Assembly: GCA_022749755.1 (NCBI GenBank)
Contig: CM040442.1
Coordinates: 12,002,457-12,066,456, forward strand
Direction: 5' to 3'
Origin: Azadirachta indica
Taxonomy: Eukaryota > Streptophyta > Magnoliopsida > Sapindales > Meliaceae
DNA length: 64,000 nucleotides
Below the pieces are notes generated by a model that worked only from the letters and a program-made list of their open reading frames with translations, ran no database searches and was not told the origin of the DNA. The translations under genes were made by a program, and so were the position numbers. The stretch's first letter is position 1, and every line of letters starts with the position of its first letter. Shown piece after piece: positions 1 through 10,354 of the stretch.

Positions 1-192
1 GTCAAAACCGTATCATTTATTTAAGTAATTTATAAAAAGCATAAGTGGCCCAAACCACTCTTTGGAGATCAAATTGTGAGTTGTAGTATAAAAGATAAAA
101 ATAGGGCAAAATTTGACTCAAATTAATATAATTTTCTAGGTCTAATCCACTTGAAGAGTATTTAAGCATAAAAGCTTCATTATATGCTTAGG

Positions 193-1231
193 TTAATACA
201 TAAAAACATTTTTTGAGGTGTCCAAAACGCCAAAATATTGAAGATTACCTTTAAACGAATTGTTTGATATTGAAAGAAAGTTGAGCTTTGAAAAATTTCC
301 AATCCCTCTAGGAATTTGACCAGATAATGTGTTGTTGGATAGATCTAATGTGACTAACCAATTGGCCTTCAACAATCCTTCTTAAATCTCCCCGCTAAAG
401 TTGTTGTTGTCTAAGTATAAGAATTGCAATTTAGTCAAGTTCATATACCTAGGAAAAACTTTCCCTTGAAAATTATTACCGGACAGTCTCAAGAATGACA
501 ATGAGAAGTAACCGGTGACAAATTTTCTGTGCAATTCTTCTGAAAAATTGTTACGAGACAAATCCAGTGAATTAAGTTTCTTTATCTTACCCATTGAATA
601 AGGAATGTTGCCTTCAATTTCTGACATTTTTTATTCCCACATTTTTGCAAATATTTCACCGATATTACTGAGGAGACGATCGTTGAATTTTTTCTTTAAG
701 AGATCCAGATGAAGCAAATCATGTTTTGAGTTGAGTCGCTAAAGAATTCCTGACAATGAGTTATTCAGCAAATGGATACTTTCTAATTTTGTGTTGTTTT
801 CCAACAACCAGGTGAGAAAGTTTCCAACCATCTTATTGTGAGAGGTCAATGAATCGCAAATGGTATTGACATAGAAGAAAGTTAGGAATTGCATGTAAGT
901 TGCAGTCGCTTAGGTAGAGGACCTTCAACTGATATTTAGGAGACCTTTTTCATTTTGCACTTATAACATATTAGAAAGTAGGAATACTTGAAGCTTTGAA
1001 AGATTGGCCAATAAATTGAATGAGAATAAGCACTCGAAATTGTTTCCTGCAAAGGACAAATGCTGAAGGGATGTGAGGTTGGCAATTCAAGATGGGCTCC
1101 CACCATTTAATTCATTGGACGAGAGATTAAACATCTGGAGGTTGATCATGTTGCAGAAACAATAAGGGAGCTCACCATAAAAATTATTCCCACTGATATC
1201 TAATTCAGGGAGATTATTTAATCCCATATTC
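193..1231 (-). pseudogene. LRR receptor-like protein (RLP) pseudogene fragment
   Basis: Read on the minus strand, this stretch gives a series of plant extracellular leucine-rich repeats of the form LxxLxLSxNxFxGxIP. Examples are LPELDISGNNFYGELPYCF near 1200-1140, LNSLDLSRNNFSEEL near 570-530, LQFLYLDNNNFSGEI near 430-385 and LVTLDLSNNTLSGQIP near 360-310. The right edge at 1231 looks like a true exon start: in the gene's direction a pyrimidine tract ending in TTTTAG precedes it. The frame is broken several times, with stops near 380, 630, 735, 935, 955 and 1090, and no signal peptide, LRR N-cap or transmembrane tail is present. It is related to the plus-strand RLP at 59.6-63.6 kb, so the two copies flank the window in opposite orientations. 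RLPs are cell-surface immune or developmental receptors without a kinase domain. This copy cannot encode one. Confidence 0.85.
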
Positions 1232-2047
1232 CTAAAACAACAAAAGCAAGAAGAAAGAACCATAAATGTCAATACTGTTATCCTACTATATAAGATCACG
1301 TTAACAAGACATGCATATATATTTGAGAAATTTTCTCAAGTATATTTCTTATGTGTAGCATGGATTGTCCAGTGTCTCATGTCTAAAAGGTACGCAGTCG
1401 AATTTTTTCTGATTACTTAGCAAACCATGGTTTAACTTGCTCCACTATCTCTTGGTGATTGGTTTCTCTTTTGCGTGAAATTTGTAGAAATTTGCTTCTT
1501 AACGGTTGGGTGTCCCAATTTTCAGTTTACATGATTCTCTTCGTCCATTTGATTATTCACGTATACTTCCTTTATCATTAAAACTATATTACTCTAAAAC
1601 TTTTCTCAATAGCACTCTTTTCACATATATTTTTATACAATTATTATCCCTTAAATAAGGGTACATGGATGATATAGAGTAAATAAAATAAAATATAATA
1701 AATATTTTATATTCATTAATTATGACCTTTTATATTTTTTAACTCTTTTTTTCTCTTTGTTATCTTATAATTCGTAAAATTTCTCTTCTTTATTTTTTTT
1801 CTCTCATCATTATTTCTTTTCTTTTTAATTATCATTTATAAATTAAAAAACTCAAAAATTTAAATAAAAACTATTTTAATTTTCAATTTAGTTATTTCTT
1901 GTAAATTGAAAACTTAAAAATTTAAATAAAAATTATTTTAATTAATTAATTTATCTAAAAAAGCTCATGAATTTTTAAAATTATCATAATATATGGATAT
2001 TCAAAAAAGATTATTTATTCATGAGTTCTTTAACTTACAAATGATAA
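1232..2047. other. AT-rich non-coding spacer, probably former RLP intron and upstream DNA
   Basis: This stretch lies upstream of the minus-strand RLP exon. It is very AT-rich with long runs of A and T. A polypyrimidine tract (about 1233-1265, read on the minus strand) belongs to the intron preceding the RLP exon. No other coding signal was seen. Confidence 0.5.
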
Positions 2048-2056
2048 TTAAAATTA
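2048..2056. repeat. 9-bp target site duplication, left (MULE 2057-4725)
   Basis: TTAAAATTA lies immediately outside the left TIR and is identical to 4726-4734. Confidence 0.75.
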
Positions 2057-4725
2057 GAGTTATTATCATATACCTCCCTTGAAGTTCAGCATATTATTAC
2101 TTAAAAAGTATCTTTCCAAAAGTTATCACTAACCTCCTTTACTATTACAAGTCATTATTGTCAATTAACATAAATTTTTACAATTACAAATTTATCCCTA
2201 ACACTTGAAATGGCATAAAAATATTTTAGTCCCTCAACTTTTTCAAATACTAATGTGGCAACCCTAGGGGGAGTGAATAGGGTTTTCAAGGATTTAATAA
2301 TTTTAAAACAACCTAACAACTAATATCAAGCAATTTTAATTCTTCTTGAATGTAGTACAGTGAATGCAAGAAATAACTCAATAATCAAAAATATAAATTA
2401 TTACAATTCAAATTCAAGTGTGTGTGAGAAATGTATATAAAAATAACAAGCATATAAATCAAGTGAGTGAGAGAGTTAAGAAAGACAACACCAAATTTTT
2501 AAGTGATTCGGTAAACCTTTAGCCTATGTTCATACCTTGAAGCCAACCTGCTTGAGGATTCTACTAATTGTGCCTCCAAACCTAAAACAAACAATTACAA
2601 TATAAGTGGACTTAACGGGTGCCACTTAAACCTTACACTAAGAGGACTTGATAGGTGTCTCTTCAAACTTTATAACCAAACAACTTATAGTGTCACTCAA
2701 TTTTCAATACCAAGTGTGTTTCCCTCACACCCAACCTCTTAAGAATTATAATGAAAATACCTTCATAAAAAAATTTTGTGAAGTATAAATATTCTTTTTA
2801 AAGAATAATATAAGTGAAATCTAGAGTGTGCAGTTGAGTTGATGTTTGATTTACAAATGAAAACTGAAATTTTTGTAATGCACTTATAAACCATGAAATA
2901 AAGTTTGACAAAGGTACAAAACTTGCTCCAAGTGAGTTTAGACTAGTATTTATAGTGAAAATTAAAGAAATATATGTTACTATCCATTAGATGTGTCAAA
3001 ATTTAATTCCCTAGAAGTTCAATTGACCGGTATGGTCAAGTCAGTCGATCGATATTGTTCACGGCACTGTTCATAGGTTTGAAAACTTTGAATTTGAATT
3101 CATTTTTAAAGTTTTAAAATCTTGCAATTTGGTCTAGTTTTCAGATTTCAACTTTTTCAATTTGGTCCACTTTTTAGGTTTTTAAATTGTGCATTTTGGT
3201 TTGATTTTTTAGTTTCAAAAACTTGCTATTTACTTTAAAATTATATAACCATATAAATTTTTGAAAAGTTTTAAAAAATTTTTGTTTTGGTGAAAAATAA
3301 ATTTGAATTTTTAGTTATAACTCAATATTCAATTTCAAAGATACATTACAAATAAAAAATCATTTAATATGTGTGTCTTTAATTCTTCAAATCTTCTCTT
3401 CAATTTGCTCTTAAGGATTCCAGTTTTGCCTTTAATAAATGCTTGAGTTTGTATGTCCTTTTGATTATTAACAAATATCACAACAAATACTATAAGAAGA
3501 ATTTGGTTAATTAAGGATATCAATGTTTGTTTTATCAAAACAATGACAACTTATTAGCATTAGGGCTAACACTTTTAAGAAGCAATAAGTTAGGACATAA
3601 TTTGTTCAATTTTAACAAATCAATCCCTACTACCTAAACTATTAATAAAAGTCCATACAATTACCTATTTGCCCTGCTTACTTAATATGAATCTAGAAAA
3701 TTTGCTTGCATCTGATTGACTAAGCATAAAAGTTACAAAGTCATTTAAATCTATACAAACCACAAAATCTATTAAGATATTCATTTATATCCTATTTTGA
3801 TGGTAAAGTATGGTAAGTGTAAAATATAGTATATCTTAATTAATATCTCAACTCTTAACCTTATCCTTGATTTCTATCTCTACTCTAAAGTCTACATAAT
3901 GTATTTTAAATGTTTAATACTACCAAAAACACTTTTAAATAGTAAAAAACTTTAATTAATTAATTTTAAATTTGACTATGTTTGCATTATGTGAGATATA
4001 TTGAATTTTATCTTCAAATTTTGAAATAATTAATCAGGTCAATTAATTTTTAAGAATATCATGTGTATATGTGTGCGTGTATGCGCGCTTGTTATTCTTC
4101 ATAAATTACAATTTATCACGTTATTTGCTATATACGTGTGTGTGTGTGTGCACGTTATTTGCTTAAAAATTTAGTTGCTATTGCTTATTTTCTTGTTAAT
4201 TAAACCTTTAGACTTAACTCTTTAATATTTTATTTTGATTGGAGAAATTTTGTATAAATTTTTATTTTTATTAAGTTTTTATAATTTTAAGAATGATTAT
4301 AATTATTGAATTACAAATTTTATATTATTAAAATTATATGTATTTTTTAGGATGTTAATGACACTAATTTTTTAATTTAACTTATTAACATAGTATACTA
4401 ATTTAAAAAAAAATGCTAAAGGTCAATTTCTATTTTTGTCCTTGATTTTTAACATTTTATATTTATGTTATAATAATAGGGGTTAATTTGTTAAAATTAG
4501 ATAAATTTATCTTGAATTGTTGTTTTACTAAAGTTTAAGATGAAACTGTTATTATCCCAAAAATTGAATTTAAAATGACGTGTTGAAGTTACAATTTTGT
4601 CCTTGGCTTTTTTGAATGGCTTAACGGCTTGTAACAATAAGGAAGATCAATGATACATAATTTTTGGTAAAATATTTTTTAGGTGATAATATGTCAAATC
4701 TCGGGGTGGTATGTGATAATAACTC
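2057..4725. mobile_element. Non-autonomous Mutator-like (MULE) element, 2.67 kb, long TIRs
   Basis: The ends are inverted repeats. The left end begins GAGTTATTATC and the right end finishes GATAATAACTC, a perfect 11-bp inverted match. Similarity continues for roughly 110 bp at an estimated 65-70 percent. The element is flanked by a perfect 9-bp direct repeat, TTAAAATTA, at 2048-2056 and 4726-4734. Long TIRs with a 9-bp target duplication are the hallmark of Mutator-like transposons. The interior has no transposase ORF. It holds AT-rich DNA and a (GT)n-rich patch at 4063-4152. The target repeat is low in complexity, which lowers its individual weight, but its position exactly at the TIR ends supports the call. 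Confidence 0.8.
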
Positions 4726-4734
4726 TTAAAATTA
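4726..4734. repeat. 9-bp target site duplication, right (MULE 2057-4725)
   Basis: TTAAAATTA lies immediately outside the right TIR and is identical to 2048-2056. Confidence 0.75.
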
Positions 4735-5764
4735 AAAACATTTGAGGAGAGAGTAGATGTAATAAAGAAAACATAAAGTAGAAGAGATATTAATAAGTTA
4801 GTGGTAAGAAAGAGAAAAAAAATATGAAAATTCTATTAAATGAGTTTGTAAGAATTTTTATAATTGTTAGATGTAATCTTGATCCAAAGGTTAAAAATTA
4901 GTGTTAAAAAAATGTGAAAAAGAACAACTAATCTTGTGAAACACAATCCTTGCGAGTAGGCCATGGAAGAATACACACACACACTTAGTGAAACTTAGTG
5001 GTAAGGATTGTGGTTTCGGTTCTGGGGTCAAAAGTTTGATTTTCAACATCGTTATGGAATTTAATTATTTTTAAAATTTCAGTTGAACTAATTAGACCAA
5101 CATTTTGGTGCTGTTAAATTTCAAATTTATTAAAGATAAACTGAATAAAAATTATAATTCAGGGAGTTGATGAGTTGTTTTTCATATAATAGACAGGAAA
5201 TAAGTAATTAGATCAAACATTAAGAGGTAACAGTTGTTTTCCCAAAAAATAACTTGCCTAAGAAATAAAATTTGAAATTGTTAAGGAAGTAATATACGAG
5301 TTATATAATAGATTATGAGTTCTCTTTCATTGATCCCAATTTTTTTTTAAATAAACTCCAAGCAAAACTTAGGGAAAATCCATTAAAACAAAAGCGAGTC
5401 CAAGACAAACAAAATAAATAAATAAATAGGCCATAAAAATAAATAAATAATAAATATTGTGTATTGAAAAACAATGAATTTATATTTTGACATTTAATAT
5501 ATTAGCAACTATTGTATAGTCAATATGATATCAAATAATAAATGAAAATATTATTTGTTTATTAAATTTTAGAGTTCAACAATTTTGTTTTCATCTAATT
5601 ACTTCAAAAAAAAAAAGTGTCCTTAAATAATCAAAAAGTCTTATAGACATTCATAATTAATAAAGTTATTTTCAACTAACAACTCTAATTTTATTTATAT
5701 CTTATTGTAATACAATAAATATTAAAATTCTGTAATTTAGCACAAAAAGATTCCATTTGCCTCC
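4735..5764. other. AT-rich spacer with a possible SINE-like remnant
   Basis: Mostly featureless AT-rich DNA. Around 4985-5055 two short blocks, TTAGTGGTAAGG and AAGTTTGATTTTC, resemble the A and B boxes of tRNA-derived SINEs at about the right spacing. No poly(A) tail or target duplication was found, so this is only a suggestion. Confidence 0.3.
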
Positions 5765-6106
5765 ATGAGCTACATTTTGATAATGTCCTTCGAAATTATT
5801 TTAACAATGACATGGGCCAAAGTTGCCTTTCAATGGCCATTATTTCTGAAAAAAGAAAAGAAGTTTGTTTGGTTGGAAAGTGATTCTCAAGCTACACTTT
5901 CTTGCTTGTTGAGCCCATCTTATAAGACGCTATGGTGTATTTATAATGATTGGATAAATTTTCGTTTTCTCCTCTCACAAATGTCATTCTACTGCAGTCA
6001 CATTCTTAGAGAAGGTAACCAAGTAGTAGACTCAATGGCTAATATAGGATTATCTTGTTCTAATTTTATTTGGTTTGTGTATAATACGTTATCACATATC
6101 CTATAA
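5765..6106 (+). pseudogene. LINE / reverse-transcriptase-type RNase H domain fragment
   Basis: A 113-codon ORF carries the C-terminal half of the plant RNase H-like fold found at the end of non-LTR retrotransposon polyproteins. It shows WLESDSQATL near residues 36-45, a central segment, then SHILREGNQVVDSMANIG near residues 79-96. The family pattern is E-S-D-S, followed by H-x-x-R-E-x-N-x-x-A-D/x-x-A. The last catalytic-region residue pair reads VD where AD is usual. No reverse transcriptase or endonuclease lies upstream, so this is a truncated remnant. It could also descend from a domesticated RNase H-like host protein. Confidence 0.6.
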
Positions 6107-7340
6107 GTATACAAGGTCGTGCAAGTAGTAAATGGAAAAAAAAAATGGTCGTATCCATAAGAACTAAATTTTTGAATTTTTAAATTAAGTATTGTGACTA
6201 TGATAAATTAATTTTATTTAGGCACTTAAAATTGCAAGAGCAAGAAAATATAAAGAAAAATTACGAAAAGAGCAACTAAATTGATTAAAAAAAATAAAGT
6301 CAGCAAATTAAACAATTAAAGAGAATATGTGCAGAAATTGATATGAAATGGTTCTAGGATTTCGATTTCACCTAACCCTTATTATGTCTCTTCTAATTTT
6401 AGAATTTGGTAAGTTTTTATTTTTAATACACTAATCACAAGTTCTGAGTAACCTTTTTCTCTTTCTCGAGTGTCAAATTAGATTTACGTTTAACTAAACT
6501 AACTGATATCCCTATATAACTGAATTAGCTTTATGCTCCTTAAATTCAACTTATTATTAATTCTTAAAAATTAATTCACTTTTCAATTTATTAATTTTTG
6601 GGTATTAATGTGATTATTTAGGCATTAATGTGCTCCCCAACAATCAATGCACTAGATTGAGTTTTGCAAATCCTATGAATAATTTAGACTATCCCTAATA
6701 CCAGTTCATTCAAAGTCAATCTAATAATTCATTTTACAATAAATCATTAGCATTAAATGTAAGAAAAACCCAAGTGATTAAAAATTAATAATAATAACAC
6801 ATTCCTTTATTAGTCAAAATATGGTAAAATTAGGATGTATCAAAATTTTAGAACATGAAAATTTAGCCTAACATATCAACAATTAAACACAAGTTCATAA
6901 TAAAGTTTATCATTCTTACAACAATCTAACAATTAAATTAAAATAAATTCCAAAATAAAAGTGAGAGTTTAAGAAGATAAAATTAGTGATGAAAGACTTT
7001 CGAAATCAATCTTCAAGTCTTTTTCCAAAGACCTTCAAGCTTAATTCTTCCCGCTCTTTCTCTAAAATTTTTCTTTTATTCTTCCTTTTTCTCCCTTTCT
7101 AAAAAGCTTTCTTTCTATTTTTGAATGACCCCCTTTATATGGTAACTGATGTTTTTAAAATAAGGAAATCTGAGATTATCCAAATTTGGCCCTTAAGAAG
7201 CTGATGTTTTCAACTTCTTTACCTTTCTAATTTCTCCATAAACTAAATCAATCAAATAATTTAGATAAATTGATTCCAACAAAATACAATTCACTCTCAC
7301 AAATCAACATTTAGCTACATATATAACCATCACAACAATT
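6095..7340 (-). repeat. Ty3/gypsy LTR-like sequence, minus orientation
   Basis: Read on the minus strand, the left end (about 6095-6160) gives GGATACGACC, then ACTTGCACGACC, then a TATACTTATAGG end. This resembles the 3' part of Athila/Tat-type LTRs and of the Athila LTR ending at 53671 in this window (TGATACGACC). The rest is AT-rich with no ORF, as expected for the long U5/R of these LTRs. No partner LTR was found nearby, so it may be a solo LTR or fragment. The right edge is uncertain. Confidence 0.45.
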
Positions 7341-8511
7341 ATGTATATCAATTTTATGTAAGTCAAATACACGTTATTTCGAATTGAAACACAAATGCTA
7401 GTCAAAGAAGAAAGTTAAAGAAGTATGATCCAAATAAGAATTCTAACGATGTCCCTCGTACTCTGATACTCAAAATATTGAAACCGGTTTTAATTTGCGA
7501 GCTGAAGAAGCCCAAAGCAGCTGAGAAGAACTTAGAAGCCTAAGTAATTTTGAGGAAAATTTGAGAGGCCCAAGGGAGACTAATAAAATTTATTGAGAAG
7601 GCAATTATAAGCCAAGATGAAGACTCGTAAAATGTCGAGATAGAGACTATTAAAAAGTTTCAAAGATAGAGATTCATAAAAAATCGAGAAAGAGATTCGT
7701 AAGTAACTGAGAGGCTGGAACAAACTAGAATGGAAAATAGCACGTGCCTTAAAAATAAGACCGAAGAGGCCAAAAATGCCTGGAGTATAAAATGGAGTGG
7801 CTTGGAAATTAGCCCAAAATAAAAACAGAGCCGAGAGGAAATCCGAGGACTCCATTGACTAAAGAGGAAAGTCTGAAGGACCTGTAGAGAATATCAGAGA
7901 TGATAAAAGTTATTCGATCTTAATGATAAATTGCAGGACAATTTTGGGGCCTATAGATAACATTTGGCAAACAAAGCTAAATGAGAAAAAGACCGCGTAA
8001 TAATTCTAAGCTACTGGTTCACATAATTATGCTATTGCCTTTAGTCATTCTAATATTCCAAATAGAAGAAGAAAATTCCGTTTGGACAATGAAATTCTTA
8101 AACATTATAACAAGTATTGTTAAGAATTTTACTTTTTCGCTAATTGCTGTCCATTGACTGCTTTTAATATGATATTTATTGCGAAGAGATATTGCTTTGC
8201 TATCTATTGACTGTTGTTGCTTTTTCGTTGATATATCTTCTTTTATAACACATAAAATCACATTCAATCACGACCCTAGGAATGTTTAGTGAATAATAGA
8301 AAAGGATTCAAATAATAGCCAACACTGTGTAATTGTTCGCCATTGATTGACTGGTGTTGCTGTGAGAAATGAAATTTGCATTTTCCAATTTAATTACTGT
8401 TATTTGTTAAACAATCAACACATAATGAAACCTTTTCTTTTTTATATTTATGGAAACCATTGGTGGAGTAATGTTTTCTAAATGACTTTGTAAATTTAAA
8501 ATCAATTATTG
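7341..8511. other. Unassigned spacer
   Basis: No gene recognised. The 7480-7870 part is unusually purine-rich on the plus strand and repeats short GAGA-type words, which may be retroelement UTR. ORFs of 91 and 82 codons on the minus strand show no recognisable domain. Confidence 0.3.
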
Positions 8512-9405
8512 TTAGTCTCAGTCTTAAAGCTGGTCCTCTGCAATTTTTTTTTTCCACATTTTCCTGATTGTAATAACTTTTCCTCTTTTACATTTGTCTT
8601 ATTGACATAAATTTATAAAATTATCCTACATCTCTAGATCTTAACGCGTGTCCCATTATTTTTTTTTTTCACATTTCATATTGACAAAATTCCTAAAATT
8701 ATTCTAAGAACTTGTTTGTATCTTATCTGAAATTTGAAAGGATCTAAAATATAAATAAATGTGAATAAATAAATTTAAATAATTTTAAATGATATGTTTA
8801 TTTTTTATTTATCACGTCCCAATATAAATATATGAAAACTCGAAATTTTACTTGCAATGTCCTCATAAATAATTAAGACAAAATCTTATATATAAGGAGA
8901 TAAACAAATTTTATTAGGGTATTTTAGACATTTTATTTTATTATGACTATAAATCCTATTCAGATTTCAACATTAAGAAAGACTTTTTATTTTATTTTAT
9001 TTAGTCAGAATTACTAAATTTTATACATTAATTTAAAAGCAAACATAAATACATGTGAAAGATTAAAATTGAGCTATATTTAAACTTTAAAATTAAAAAC
9101 AAACAAGCACTAAGTTCCTAGCCTTAAAGTTGGTCCTGTTTTTTTTTTCTACCATATTTATAATTTGTCATATTGACATAATTTCTAAAATTATATTATT
9201 GTAAGTCTCAGCCTTAAAGCCGGTTTGGTTATTTTTTTTTCCCACATTTGTAATATTGACATAATTTTCTAAATTTATTTCGAGTCTCGATCTTAAAGAT
9301 GGTCCCCTTAATTTTTTTCCTACATTTGTTACATTGACATAATTATTTGGAATTATTATAAGCCTTGTCTTAAAGCTGGTCCTCTTAGTTTTTTTTCCAC
9401 ATTTG
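8512..9405. repeat. Degenerate tandem repeat, unit about 75-100 bp (CTTAAAGCTGGTCCT family)
   Basis: A recurring block reads roughly: AGTCTC, then CTTAAAGCTGGTCC, a T-rich run, CCACATTTG, then TATTGACATAATTT. Copies begin near 8516, 8636 (poor), 9120, 9200, 9289 and 9365. The 8710-9110 interval between copies is a different AT-rich insertion, probably a hAT-like element. Fragments of the same unit recur near 16630, 54505 and 56112, so it is a family tied to this receptor-cluster DNA. No coding potential. Confidence 0.65.
8705..9110. mobile_element. Possible hAT-like TIR element inside the tandem repeat
   Basis: The left edge (AACTTGTTTGTAT then TTATCTGAAATTTG) and the inverted right edge (AGTGCTTGTTTGTTTTTA) are loosely complementary. 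The left interior shares AAATGATATGTTTATTTTTT with the element at 17360-18047. Ends and target duplication are not precise. Confidence 0.35.
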
Positions 9406-9565
9406 TGTGTGTGAAAATATTTGGTTTTTTTTTTTTTACCTTAATTGTTATTTCTTTTATTGAGAAACTTTGAATTTAATAAATCAATCAAAAAGTGAAA
9501 CTTAGATGTGAAATTTGATTTTTTTAACAATAACATATTAGTTCATGTTTTCATTATAATTGTTA

Positions 9566-10337
9566 TGTTGGGATAAACTAATACAAACCAATTTGCGGAA
9601 GTACAATAATTACCTTATCCCCTCTTGCGTGAACCTAATAGGAAATAAACAAATAGAGCGATAATCTTTGGGTACAAAAATCAATTCTTGGACAGTAACC
9701 ACATCATCAACAAAACAATCATAACACAATCCATTTTAACGTGCAAAACCTCCCCAATGTGAGGAGTAAAAATCACGGGACAGTAGTTCGCCCAAAAACT
9801 CTACTATAATCAAATAATGAGAATACACAATTTCTTTCTAATTAGAACTAGAGGTACACATTCACAATATTCTCAAGATCACACAATCTTAACAAACAAT
9901 CAAGTTTTACAAAGAAATTAGAGAGAGTTGCAGAAAAACATCACTAAAATGGTGGCCTAACTTCCAACCATGAAATCTGAAGAAAAAAAGCTCCAAATAT
10001 GATCTCCACTGTTCAGACTTTATTCCTCTGAGTTAGAAAGTTGCTGGTAAAATTTCAGCTTAATTGGACCATGAATCGATCTCCGATCAACCACTTGATC
10101 AAAACTATTCCAAGTTTACTATTCTGCCTCCCTCTCGTGAACAGTATCCGCCTCTCCCTAAACTATGAACAGTGCTCGCCTTTCTCTTCTTAACATATAT
10201 ATATATATATATTGCAGCAAATTAAACATTAAACCTTACTTGAGAAAAGACCAAAATGTCTTTAAACTAATTGGGCTTAGTTACTATTGAAGAGAAAATT
10301 TGAGCCATCTTCAAATAAGAGGAAACCCAACCTAATA
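9566..10337 (-). repeat. 3' LTR of the copia element (772 bp)
   Basis: Begins TGTTGGGATAAACTAATAC and ends near CCCAACCTAATA on the plus strand. It matches 14365-15117 along its whole length with scattered substitutions and small indels, including a longer (AT)n run at 10196-10212. Confidence 0.88.
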
Positions 10338-10339
10338 AA

Positions 10340-10352
10340 TCTCTCTTTTTTT
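10340..10352 (-). other. Polypurine tract of the copia element
   Basis: A TCTCTCTTTTTTT run on the plus strand reads as a purine tract on the element's strand. It lies directly inside the 3' LTR, where plus-strand DNA synthesis is primed. Confidence 0.6.
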
Positions 10353-10354
10353 AA

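Noticed and set aside
7580..8267. Minus-strand ORFs of 91 and 82 codons
   Set aside because: No motif, no homology pattern recognised, composition like spacer.
8512..9405. CRISPR-like regular repeats
   Set aside because: Units are degenerate, contiguous, AT-rich and in a plant nuclear context; this is an ordinary minisatellite-type array.
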